Shown here: positions 55,883 to 64,000 of the stretch, one piece after another
Position numbering within the stretch: position 1 is the first letter of the stretch
Layout: the number at the start of each line of letters is the position of its first letter
DNA from: Tipula vernalis
Lineage: Eukaryota > Arthropoda > Insecta > Diptera > Tipulidae
Reading direction: 5' to 3'
DNA: 64,000 nucleotides
NCBI GenBank assembly: GCA_958295665.1
Contig: OY282558.1
Span: forward strand, 186,226,015-186,290,014
Position numbers and translations under genes: made by a program
The notes under the pieces: generated by a model
What the model was told of the DNA's origin: nothing
Seen by the model: the letters and a program-made list of their open reading frames with translations, nothing else
Database searches by the model: none

Positions 55883-56520
55883 ACTACAAATATCTCAGAG
55901 TATATCACAAGAAGACCATGATACATCAATCGTTTCTCGCGGCATATATCGAACAAACAGCCCTACAACCAGTAATAAACCTCCCCGCATTTTAAACGGA
56001 GCGCTCTGGTGAACTCATCATGGTGTGTCGTCCTGGATCAAAATCTCAAATTCAAACATTTACATAGGAATTCCTATGTATCACAAGTTTAAACAAAATG
56101 TTATTTATGAATGATATTTCTAGATTTATTTTTATTTTGTAAGAGTTTTTCGTTTATGAAGTATTAATAAATACATTTTAACTTTAATTGGAAACTATAT
56201 TTGGAATTGTTTAAAACATCCCAAGTATATTGTTGTTTTATAAAGATAATTTATTGATTTTTGTGAAGAAACTTGCGTGTCTGCATTTTTAGAACTTAAT
56301 TCTAGTAATATTTTTTAAATTTTTTTAATACTAAATCCCAGACAGACTATCTATTAGCGAACTTTCTTACTACTTAAAAATTCCTCCTATAGTCACAATA
56401 TCATCAGGAGATACAATATCATCGGAGTACCAATTAAATTAAAATTAGGGTGCCATATTTTTACAATCATATACAAATATTATTATTTTATAAATCTATT
56501 TCGCGGTGTGTCTATTTTCG
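55883..56520. other. intergenic, possible LTR or leader of CsRn1-like copy B
   Basis: No coding signal. The + strand CsRn1-like element must begin in or before this stretch, because its leader continues into 56563 up to the gypsy insertion, but no LTR could be defined. Confidence 0.3.
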
Positions 56521-56563
56521 CAATTGTGTTTTTGATAATTTAGTTTCGGCGCGCGATGCTAGT

Positions 56564-56755
56564 TGTTATGTTTAGTGTTTCTAAAAAAGATATTGTTCGT
56601 AGATTAAAATAATAAGTGTGGATTAATATTCTTTATTAATATTTAGAATTACATATGTGTCTGTTCGTGTACAAAAAAAACTCTAAACCTAACATGCTAC
56701 TGTCAAAATTATAAAAGAGTACCTTTTATACTTTTAAAGCTGGCTTCACATGACA
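56564..56755 (-). repeat. gypsy LTR (3' LTR on the minus strand)
   Basis: 192 bp, TG...CA bounded, matching 58865..59057. Preceded by the target duplicate CTAGT (56559..56563). The polypurine tract TGGGGAGGAA is directly adjacent at 56756..56765 on the minus strand. Confidence 0.92.
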
Positions 56756-57103
56756 TTCCTCCCCATCACTGTTGAGTGCTTCGATCACAAATCCAAACGA
56801 ACTGATGCCCTATGTGGGCGTTGGCTTCGTCGAATAACTGGAGTTGGATCTAGTGTTGCCGTTGTTGGTTCGGACCCGGTTACCGAAACCTGTTGATTTT
56901 GAGGACTGTGATTCTGTTGGACGGTGGGCTCTGTCGTTCTCGGATTGCATCTGCATGTCTACGTTTGGTGATTTGATCGGGAAATGCAACTCTGTATGAC
57001 CATCTGTTATTTTGCTGTGTGATTGTCCCAGGGTTCCATTTCGTATCTGTTGGCAAACCCTGCAACTATTGTCATCTCAGTCAGTTATCTGTCTCTCTCT
57101 AGT

Positions 57104-57937
57104 TTAATTATCATGGAGTATTGTTCTAGGATTCCAGGGAGAACAACATTGTATTAACGTAGCAAGTACAGAAATATGTAATAAAGTTTGATTTATTAAT
57201 AAAATATATTGTATGTTGTTAATCAAAGACACAACAGTATCATTGTCTGTTCGCACCCATACGTTATCACCTGCATTGAAATGGCGTTCTTTGATGTTGT
57301 CTCTATCGTGGTACAACTGGCTTTTTAAGTTATGTCTGTTTATGTTACGTTGAATAGATGGCTTTATGTTATCGAAGATTGTTGGAAGCCGTCGTCCCAA
57401 AAATATCTCAGATGGAGCTTTGCCCGTTGTACTATGTGGTGTGTTGCGATAACTAATAAAAATACGTTGAGCTGAGCATCGAAATCTTCGTTATCCTTCT
57501 CGCTTGACTTCATTCGTCGTTTAAATGTTTGAATGAACCTTTCTGCTAATCCATTTGTCTTTGGGTGGTGTGGCGAGAACGTAATATGTTTCATTCCCTC
57601 CTTCTCACAAAATGTTTTGAATTCGTGAGACGTGAACGAGGTTCCATTGTCAGTGTCACTAACGATTACTTGAGGCACTCCATAACGAGCGAACAAACTG
57701 GTAAGCACTTTCTCAAGCATGTTTGTCGTGATACTTGCCACCGTATAGACTTCTACCCATTTCGAAAGCGCGTTCACTACGACCAGAAACTGTTTGTTTT
57801 TAAAAGGTCCCGCGAAATCGATGTGAATCCGTTCCCAGACGCGTGCTGGAACGTTCCATCAGTATAATAGCACTTCTTGTTGACCGTTTCGGTTCTCTTG
57901 ACAACTTTGGCATCGTTTAACGAAGTTGTCAATGGTT
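57104..57937 (-). pseudogene. gypsy integrase (core and C-terminus)
   Basis: Minus-strand words in order: RCQSCQENRN (second half of the HHCC finger), MNALSKWVEVYTVASITTNM (first catalytic Asp usually just before), GVPQVIVSDTDNGTSFTSHE (second Asp), HHPKTNGLAERFIQTFKRRM (catalytic Glu), then GRRLPTIFDNIKPSIQRNIN and AGDNVWVR. TDNGTSF carries one extra residue compared with the usual SDNGT.F. A frame change occurs near 57380. PKTNGLAER is typical of the mag-like gypsy lineage. Confidence 0.85.
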
Positions 57938-58060
57938 GTGTTTTTTTATTACATCGGAGAGATCAGACAGAAAAAAAAAAGAATACTGCGTTTTTATTTT
58001 TCACGTATTGTTTTTTTTGTTGTTGTTCTGTCTGATCTCTCCGATGTAATAAAAAAACAC
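57938..58060. mobile_element. 123-bp MITE or hairpin inside gypsy integrase
   Basis: The perfect 33-bp inverted termini (GTGTTTTTTTATTACATCGG and then AGAGATCAGACAG on the left) bound a 57-bp loop. On the minus strand, integrase zinc-finger sequence LHSGHPGIVAMRAL lies before it and NFVKRCQSCQ after it, so it inserted between the two histidines and the two cysteines of one finger. Confidence 0.9.
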
Positions 58061-58680
58061 AGGGATAGTCCTCATCGACTTTTGGTCACCATATGTGATA
58101 CCGAGCCAATGCACGCATAGCTACAATACCCGGATGGCCGCTGTGTAGTCGTTGGAGTGCGGATATACGTAATGATGCATGTATCACCATTCTTCCTTGC
58201 CACTTGAGTATATTGTTTTCTACAGACAGTTCGTCTTTGCGCTGTAGAAACGATTGGAATTATGATTGTTGGCACATCTGTTGTGTGCACTCTTGTTTCA
58301 CTGCACTAATAATGCGAGAAACCTCCTTGTCTTTATTGGACTCGACTGAGATGCTTTTATCGCAGAACTGGAGGTCATCCATCTTTGTTTTGCCAATGTA
58401 GTTGACGTCGTCTTCAATCTTTTGCCTGTCGGAGTGTGGTTCTTCTGTTGTAGTCGGCATACGTGATAAAAAATCGGCAAAAATGTTTAATTTTCCCGGA
58501 ATGTACTCGACGTTATAGCTATATGAATTTAATAGCAATGCCCATCAAATTAAACGATTATCGATTATTAACGAGTTTAGGCAAATTGCGATTCCTGCCA
58601 GATATGTGCGTCAACGGTTCGTGGCCCGTGACCAATTTAAAATGTGTACCCGCTAGGAATCTGTCGAACTTCCTTTTCAT
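58061..58680 (-). pseudogene. gypsy RNase H end and integrase zinc finger first half
   Basis: After the Gag ORF the minus strand reads FDRFLAGTHFKLVTGHEPLT (RNase H connection), then, after stops, NSYSYNVEYIPGKLNIFADF and LSRMP (the usual end of gypsy RNase H). A linker follows, then LHSGHPGIVAMRAL (His-His half of the integrase finger). The upstream protease and RT are absent. Confidence 0.75.
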
Positions 58681-58815
58681 CTAAATTTTGTGGAGTTTGT
58701 TGTTGGGTATCTGTATCTCCATTTTGTCCCGAATCACTTGTCCTACTGTTTCCATAAGCGCGGCGTTATTCCGGCTGATCAATTCCACAAATTGTTCAAA
58801 TTGATTTTTATCCAT
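58681..58815 (-). pseudogene. gypsy Gag start
   Basis: A 44-codon ORF begins MDKNQFEQFVELISRNNAAL just inside the 5' LTR and probable primer binding site, and stops at 58681. It is followed at once by RNase H sequence, so the rest of gag, the protease and RT have been deleted. Confidence 0.6.
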
Positions 58816-58864
58816 TTTGTTTATGGAGGAAATAATTCGTGAATATAAATCCTCGTTGCCAGTA

Positions 58865-59057
58865 TGTTATGTTTAGAGTTTCTAAACATGATATTGTTCA
58901 TACATTAAAATAATAAGTGTGGATTAATATTCTTTATTAATATTTAGAATTATATGTGTCTGTTCGTGTACAGAAAAAACTCTAACCTAACATACCTACT
59001 ATTGTCAAAACTATAAAAGAGTACCTTTTATACTTTTAAAGCTGGCTTCACATGACA
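58865..59057 (-). repeat. gypsy LTR (5' LTR on the minus strand)
   Basis: 193 bp, matches 56564..56755 with scattered substitutions and small indels. Followed by CTAGT at 59058..59062. The probable primer binding site TGGCAACGAGGATT begins three bases inside it on the minus strand. Confidence 0.92.
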
Positions 59058-59253
59058 CTAGTCCTAACCCAGTAAACAGAACTACGGAAAATAGTACGGT
59101 TGAGGCAGAGGAAACAGTCACTCTAACCACCTCACAATTAAATAATTTTATTTAGGCACGGTTCAGACAGCTTCAAGAATCCGCACAATCCGCAAATAGT
59201 CCTGGTGCAAGTAGTAATCGCCAAGAAGTCGTGATTCTGCCGGTCGAAATTAT
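59058..59253 (+). pseudogene. CsRn1-like gag N-terminus (copy B)
   Basis: Plus frame reads NRTTENSTVEAEETVTLTTS and QLNNFI, one stop, then ARFRQLQESAQSANSPGASS. This is the variable N-terminal part of the Gag whose core resumes at 59919. It runs into the first palindrome. Confidence 0.5.
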
Positions 59254-59467
59254 TACTAAAGATACATGTTAAACCGAAAGTGGTCTGACTGAAATTGTCC
59301 GAGATAAATTCAACATGTAAACGGCGGCTTGACTGAAAGCAAAGATTATTAACAAGAAGATCTTCTTGTTAATAATCTTTGCTTTCAGTCAAGCCGCCCT
59401 GTACATGTTGAATTTATCTCGGACGTTTTCAGTCAGACCACTTTCGGTTTAACATGTATCTTTAGTA
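59254..59467. repeat. 214-bp palindrome (fold-back A)
   Basis: Almost perfectly self-complementary around AAGAAGATCTTCTT near 59360. Arms of about 107 bp run from TACTAAAGATACATGTTAAA to its mirror TTTAACATGTATCTTTAGTA, with a few mismatches. There is no loop beyond the central turn. Confidence 0.92.
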
Positions 59468-59497
59468 TATATCAGCCCTAAATTCTCTAAACCTGTG

Positions 59498-59770
59498 TTT
59501 CTTATTTCCGATCTAATTGATCTGGGGTGAGATGTTGTAACCATCACGTTTTTCGCTTCGATGCATTTTCGATAGAATAACTGTACTGCTTTGTTAAAAA
59601 TATAAAATTTTAATACAATTTAGTTCTAAAATGCCGTTATTCTATCGAAAATGCATCGAAGCGAAAAACGTGATGGTTACAACATCTCACCCCTGATCGA
59701 TCTGAGTACTAAAAAGCTATTTAAAAACACATTTTTAGTACTCAGATCGATTAGATCCGAAATAAGAAAT
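59498..59770. repeat. nested fold-back B with inner hairpin C
   Basis: Outer arms TTCTTATTTCCGATCTAATT (from 59498) and its mirror near 59750..59768 enclose a perfect 57-bp inverted repeat (59525..59581 with 59636..59692, starting GGGTGAGATGTTGTAACCAT). On the right side only, between the inner and outer arms, sits a further hairpin (TCGATCTGAGTACTAAAAA at 59697 with its mirror at about 59732), so a small palindrome has entered one arm of a larger one. Confidence 0.9.
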
Positions 59771-59918
59771 ATAGCATAAATATATGTTGATTTGCTTATG
59801 TATTCATAGATAGTCGTATGTTTAACAAAATTATAAGCAATTTTTATAAAAACATTTAAATTGTTGTTAATTTTAATAGATAAATATTGATTAAAAGAAA
59901 ATCTATCACAAGTGGAAT

Positions 59919-60765
59919 ATGTGGGACATGTCGCGCAGCTCTTGGTGTGTTTCAGCCTTAAATCATAACAAAATTCAGCACGTGGCCTTTAAACCTGCTC
60001 AATATCTCTTTTCGCAAAATCCGCTCGTTTGGTTTAACATTTTGGAACAGAAGTTTGTGGTAGCTGGTATTACCACGGAAGTAACAAAGTACTTACATGC
60101 GGTGAGCGCTCTAGATTTCAGATTACACACCCAATTCATAGACCTTACCATTCGATTCGCGATGAAGGCCGTACGTACGCCATACTCAATTTTCAAATCG
60201 GAAATTTTACGCGTTGTAGCAGAATCAGAACAATCAAAATTACACAACCTTTTGCACGGCCTCTCGTTACGAGACAAAAAACTGTCACAATTGTTGAACG
60301 AGTTCAAATTAAACGCTGCAACCGCTTTTGGAGAAGAACCGATCAAACAACTAGGGATGGGTCGGCTCCCACAGTAGATGCTAGGTGCAAATGGTACTAA
60401 TAGCCTTCGAGAACGATGTGTCGCTAGCAGTATTGGCGGAAAGAGCCGACAAGATTGTGGAAACAATATCGCAAATATATGTCCGTGCAATAGGAAAAAC
60501 TAATTTGGAGCAGACACAGATAGCACAGCAAAATTTAGAGATCAAAGATTAGAAATTGGATACGATTTTGGAAAATTTTAGAAGGCAAATGAGAGGTGAA
60601 ATTTCGGCATTAATAAAAAATCAATCTCGAGGACGAGCAAATCATAACAGTGCAAATTCAAATTCAGCGAATCGAACAAGATCAAATACACGATCTCGGG
60701 TAAATCCAAAATATGAATCTTGCCACTGCCACTTTCGATTCGGGGAGAAAGTGTAAAAATGTGTC
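59919..60765 (+). pseudogene. CsRn1-like Gag core and zinc finger (copy B)
   Basis: The ORF 59919..60377 contains NPLVWFNILEQKFVVAGITT, TKYLHAVSALD and LSLRDKKLSQLLNEF, matching copy A at 50.5 kb. A stop at 60375 and a frame change follow; the zinc finger CHCHFRFGEKV, one stop, then KCVQGC lies at about 60719..60768. Its pattern, C.CH.RFG....KC...C, fits the CsRn1-type finger. The true start lies upstream of the palindromes. Confidence 0.8.
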
Positions 60766-60879
60766 CAGGGATGTAAATTTTTTCAAATACTCGGTCGGCG
60801 GACAATGGAATATAGCTATCATATACTACGAACGGAACGATTGGACTGTCTCTACCTACAGTTATGCTAGGACTGCGTA

Positions 60880-61195
60880 CATCTTTCAGCGAGGGGTTAC
60901 AAACAACATCAGCTGCATTAGTCTTCGGATGTCCCTGACGAGTACCGGGACAATTTTTAGAAGAAAAATCAGATGCCCCAATGCCACAAACCGAGTTCGT
61001 TCAAAGTTTAAGAAAACATTTCGACGAAATTAAACCTACACCCGCATGTTGGAGAAACAATTTTTGTTAGCAAGGACTTGAGTTCGTGTTCACAAGTTTT
61101 TCTCAGAACCGATGCACTTCGAAAATCTTTACGAGCCCATTATATATGTCCATATTTGGTTTTAAGCCATTCAGAAAAATCTTTGTCATCGAAAT
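60880..61195 (+). pseudogene. CsRn1-like integrase C-terminal part (copy B)
   Basis: Plus-strand frame pieces ALVFGCP, RVPGQFLEEKSDAPMPQTEF, VQSLRKHFDEIKPTPA, then, shifted, ETIFVSKDLSSCSQVFLRTD and ALRKSL. These correspond to TSRHSKEQIFVFKELPTCEF and VRTDAVRQSL of copy A. It is joined almost directly to the Gag finger, so most of pol is deleted. Confidence 0.7.
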
Positions 61196-61861
61196 AAATT
61201 CAAAACATAAAAATTTCAATTGATAGACTTAAATCCTGCTATCATGACAGTCATTGTGAAGATCCATTTCGGCAATAAATTATCTTTGGAACACCAAATT
61301 CCAGACAAACACCGTAAATAAAGCTTGTACCAGAATGCTACCGCAAGCAAGTAGTAAGTATATATCTGCCCCATTTGTTGGGTGTTTTCGTAATTGGCCA
61401 ATAAAAAGACCTCGTAGAGTTTATACAAAACTTTTTTGATTGTGATCCTTTTTGGATTTGTGACTTAAATTCTGAGAGAAAAGAGAGTTATGAACTTGGG
61501 TCCAGTTTCAGTCGCCATCAACAATTTACAATTTTTCAGAAAATTAACTTCATAAAATTAATATTTTAATATTTAATGTTTATTATAGTAATTTCTAAGC
61601 CAATAATACATTATAACTTATTGATTTATTTTGTTTTTACAATATTTATTTATGGACACAAAAAAATAAACATAAAATTTAGTTTCACTAACACAATTCC
61701 TAATTAAATTTGGGAATGTAAATTATAATATTTTTTTAAAAGTTTATTCTTTAGCCAGAAAAAGAAAAATATATTATATTAATACTTTAAATTTTAGTAA
61801 GTATATATGTATTTACAAACGAAGATATCCGAAAATTTCTTAGATAATTATATTAAACCAA
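61196..61861 (-). other. intergenic and 3' UTR of VhaSFD
   Basis: AT-rich. It contains AATAAA on the minus strand at 61748..61743, about 115 nt after the VhaSFD stop, a plausible polyadenylation signal, and others further on. Confidence 0.5.
61743..61748 (-). promoter_or_regulatory. candidate polyadenylation signal of VhaSFD
   Basis: AATAAA on the minus strand about 115 nt downstream of the TAA stop at 61864..61862. Confidence 0.45.
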
Positions 61862-62623
61862 TTAGGCTTTTCCGCTAATTGGAGCACCTCCAGAGGAAGC
61901 TGGCTTCTTTTCGGTTTCTTTCTCCAATTGTTTTCCAAGGTATTCCCAATTGTGCACCATCAATTTTTGTACGGCTAATAATGCTTCATAACGAACATTT
62001 GGATCTTCGTGACCCAAGAGTTGCATAACAAGTTGTTTACCTCCAAGTTGTTCGATGACGTGTTTACCTCGTGGATAATGACGAACATATTCTCCAATAT
62101 CAAAACTGGCTACAGACAATACAAGGGGATCTTTTGATGTTTCTAATAGATGAACCAAAATTCGTAAGAGCTCGTAATTCTTTTCGTTAAGACAATGTGC
62201 ATTTTCACGCCAAAATTTGGCCGATTTATGAACTGGAGACCATTCCAAACGGCCACTTTTTATTTCGGTTGAATATTCATCGAACGAGCTTAAATCTTGA
62301 ACAGAGCTTTGTAATTTTTCAGTTAAGAATTCAACATCACCAGTAATATCTTCATCATCAAAACGTCTTTGTTCCAAAATAGACAATTGTTTTAATACTT
62401 TAGATTGAACCATGGCAATGCAGTGTTCCTTTGATACTTGTGAGTCATCTGGTTTTTCGATTAAATTACGGAAAACTGCTAAGATAATTCTGGTTACCTT
62501 TTCCTTAGCACAATCGCTTAAGATATCAGCTAAAATTGGGATGACGTTGAACTTATTCATTTTTTCGGCGAGAAGAGGGTTGAATGTAAGCACCCATAAA
62601 CAGAAAATCAACTGATACTGAAC
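61862..62623 (-). CDS. VhaSFD: VhaSFD last exon
   Basis: 254 codons including TAA. It follows acceptor TATCTTAG and begins [20 protein letters not shown], a highly conserved helix of subunit H, and contains the whole C-terminal domain ([40 protein letters not shown]). No defects are seen. Confidence 0.97.
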   Translation of the reverse strand, partial: VQYQLIFCLWVLTFNPLLAEKMNKFNVIPILADILSDCAKEKVTRIILAVFRNLIEKPDDSQVSKEHCIAMVQSKVLKQLSILEQRRFDDEDITGDVEFLTEKLQSSVQDLSSFDEYSTEIKSGRLEWSPVHKSAKFWRENAHCLNEKNYELLRILVHLLETSKDPLVLSVASFDIGEYVRHYPRGKHVIEQLGGKQLVMQLLGHEDPNVRYEALLAVQKLMVHNWEYLGKQLEKETEKKPASSGGAPISGKA

Positions 62624-64000
62624 CTAAGATAATTAAAATATTAGATAATATATTGTGAAATAAAATTTGAATTAATTTGACTTACTTGGAAGTTCACACG
62701 TGATGATAAAATTCCAATCAAAGTGGAAATACCATCAACAGATACAAATGCGAAACGATATTCATCAATTCTCAGCATCAATTGGAGGCAACGAGCCACA
62801 GATTGAATGTATTCATTACCCTAAGTTGGAAGTCAATTGAAATATTAGTAAATACAAAATTATAAAATTGTCTACAATCGAATTAATATCACAATATTGA
62901 AAACGACTCGTAGACAAAATATCGGGATTAATCGATTAGTAAAGATTTTGAATGTCGCTTTTCAAAATTAATTCTTTTTTACATTTATATAACAATAAAA
63001 ATTGAAAAACAACATTAAATTTATCAGTTGCATATATATGTAAGCACATATATACAGAGCCAATTGAATTTTGTTGGGTTAGATTAAATTAGTTTAGAAT
63101 ATCTAAATTTCTTTAACAAAGCTCTACCGGGATAACAACAGTCTTCGATGCTTGTTGATGTTCATCAATTGAACTCGAAATTTCACGGTAACTTTCAACA
63201 ACTGCTTGTTGATGATTATTTTGAGTATGGTCACGGTGAGTAAACAAATGAATTCCATGGTGATGTTGCTGTGCGTGATGATGTGTTGATGCTAACTGGC
63301 GTTTAGCATTAGCATCAGCCATTCCCTTGATATATTTGCTTGCCTTTTGGATTTGATTAATATCAAAAGTTTATAATTGTTGGGTTTGTTTAGAGTATAA
63401 ACTAAATATAGCCTATTATTTTACTGCTCTACGGATGAATTGTTGGTGCATAATTGCGATACATGAGTGAGACAATATATTATATATAAATTGGCAAACT
63501 TGGCCAATATGAATAACACGCAATAAATTCAAAAACAACATCACAACAAAATATAAAACATAGGCCATCATCAACAATCATTTTGTTAAAAGTTAACTCA
63601 ATATAATTTGAGAATATTATTATTAGTAATATGAAAGGGGTTAGTTAATATTTTTGTGAGGCATATACAACGATGAAAATTTTTCAGTTAAAGAAGCTGT
63701 AAAGCTTCATTCAGACACGAAACCATACCAAACTTTGGGTTAGTCTCATGCATATCATGCATATATAAAATATGAAAATTTAAGGTAATGAAACTATGGT
63801 CTTGATTCCTAAATTAATAACTCCCAAGATTACAACATTTATAAATAAAATCGCCACTCCCTTTTCCAAATTCCATTTTACAAGAATTACTTACATTAAC
63901 GGTTAATTGATCTTTCAACCATTGAAGATAGAATTGTAAATCAGATTTTGGCATTTGTTCATGTCCCCAACAGGCCAATTTACCTAAAATTCGAGCTGAC
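61862..64000 (-). CDS. VhaSFD: V-ATPase V1 subunit H (3' part of gene, continues beyond the window)
   Basis: Subunit H bridges the V1 and Vo sectors of the vacuolar proton pump, is required for activity of the assembled pump and inhibits ATP hydrolysis by free V1. Exons seen: complement(61862..62623), (62686..62820), probable cassette (63128..63325 or ..63343) and (63895..64000, open upstream). All joins are phase 0 with GT-AG ends. The protein is a run of HEAT/armadillo-like helices. Typical words are [60 protein letters not shown] and [20 protein letters not shown]. The conserved end is [17 protein letters not shown] followed by APISGKA. The N-terminal half lies outside the window. Confidence 0.96.
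62686..62820 (-). CDS. VhaSFD: VhaSFD penultimate exon
   Basis: 45 codons, phase 0 at both ends. It encodes [20 protein letters not shown], then [10 protein letters not shown] and ends in RVNFQ, between acceptor CTTAG and donor GTAAGT. Confidence 0.96.
62821..63127 (-). other. VhaSFD intron part
   Basis: AT-rich intron between the probable cassette exon and the penultimate exon, with nothing else recognised. Confidence 0.5.
63128..63325 (-). CDS. VhaSFD: VhaSFD probable cassette exon, His/Gln-rich
   Basis: This lies within the VhaSFD intron on the same strand. An open frame reads [20 protein letters not shown] and continues through [20 protein letters not shown] and [16 protein letters not shown]. 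The acceptor is either AAG at 63326 (66 codons) or AAAAG at 63344 (72 codons); both give phase 0. A donor GTAGAG after CCG at 63128 is also phase 0, so inclusion would add 66 or 72 residues between QLTVN and GNEYIQ without a frameshift. If that donor is not used the frame stops at 63113. Codon-like composition stands out from the intron. Mammalian subunit H has alternatively spliced forms differing by a short insert in this general region. Confidence 0.55.
63344..63894 (-). other. VhaSFD intron part
   Basis: AT-rich intron between exon 63895..64000 and the probable cassette exon, with nothing else recognised. Confidence 0.5.
63895..64000 (-). CDS. VhaSFD: VhaSFD upstream exon, cut by the window edge
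   Basis: Reads [20 protein letters not shown] followed by [15 protein letters not shown], then donor GTAAGT. Frame and sequence match subunit H directly before the GNEYIQ exon. The 5' limit is beyond 64000. Confidence 0.95.

Larger units (their letters stand above)
56564..59057 (-). mobile_element. gypsy LTR retrotransposon, internally deleted, with LTR pair and target duplication
   Basis: Two direct repeats of about 192 bp (56564..56755 and 58865..59057), each starting TGTTATGTTTAG and ending CACATGACA, flank an interior read on the minus strand. The 5-bp sequence CTAGT precedes the first and follows the second. Inside the downstream (minus-strand 3') LTR is a purine tract TGGGGAGGAA. Just inside the 5' LTR is TGGCAACGAGGATT, a probable primer binding site. 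The interior holds a Gag start, RNase H end and integrase only. A 123-bp MITE has inserted in the integrase zinc finger. LTR identity is roughly 90%, so the insertion is moderately old. Confidence 0.92.
56521..61195 (+). mobile_element. CsRn1-like LTR retrotransposon, copy B, nested insertions
   Basis: Plus-strand remnant consisting of a leader/gag start (up to 56563 and again from 59058), the gag core (59919..60750), a Gag zinc finger (about 60717..60765) and the integrase C-terminus (about 60905..61195). Protease, RT, RNase H and the integrase core are missing. A gypsy element (56564..59057) and a palindrome cluster (59254..59775) have inserted into it, so it is the oldest layer here. Confidence 0.7.

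Noticed and set aside
59999..60490. 163-codon minus-strand ORF
   Set aside because: Antisense to the CsRn1-like Gag, whose plus-strand motifs match copy A.

Overview
The window is AT-rich nuclear DNA from an insect. The two recognisable conserved genes have insect-type, dipteran-like protein sequences, coding exons are small with GT-AG introns, and the gaps are filled with arthropod transposable elements: PIF/Harbinger, Tc1, mariner, copia, gypsy, CsRn1-like and several LINE groups, plus MITEs. A lower dipteran would fit, but the order is inferred from protein resemblance alone.

Layout. (1) 2.2-32.8 kb, + strand: a stathmin gene assembled here from six phase-compatible exons. A cysteine-rich start exon (2223..2298) and a basic 84-nt exon (4340..4423) lie 26 kb upstream of the four exons that encode the tubulin-binding helix (30588..32820). 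The giant intron holds a Tc1 fold-back, two Harbinger copies, a LINE tail, a copia remnant, a satellite, MITEs and a 2.1-kb TIR transposon that has lost its catalytic core. (2) 32.8-35.1 kb: extremely AT-rich, no coding signal. (3) 35.1-51 kb: a retroelement graveyard. It contains a minus-strand LINE, a roughly 0.6-kb near-perfect palindrome, another LINE tail, a gypsy pol fragment, a dead mariner, an OTU-protease/LINE remnant, and a CsRn1-like LTR element split by a plus-strand LINE that is itself split by a short retroposed element. (4) 51.96-54.58 kb, - strand: an intronless 871-residue gene with SUMO-interaction-like motifs, a basic stretch and a WD-like C-terminal half. (5) 54.6-61.2 kb: two MITEs upstream of that gene, then a second CsRn1-like element on the + strand, broken by a gypsy insertion (LTR pair, 5-bp target duplication, PPT and probable PBS) and by nested fold-back palindromes. 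(6) 61.86-64 kb, - strand: the 3' part of VhaSFD (V-ATPase subunit H), with a probable in-frame cassette exon.

The three host genes are unrelated in function: microtubule dynamics, an unrecognised nuclear-type protein, and proton pump regulation. Almost everything else is mobile-element debris, much of it inserted into older debris, so relative ages can be read from the nesting. No RNA gene, CRISPR or prokaryotic-type system was seen. The best candidates for something unusual are the OTU domain directly upstream of LINE reverse-transcriptase linker sequence, the large palindromes, and the two symmetric cassette-type exons in stathmin and VhaSFD.
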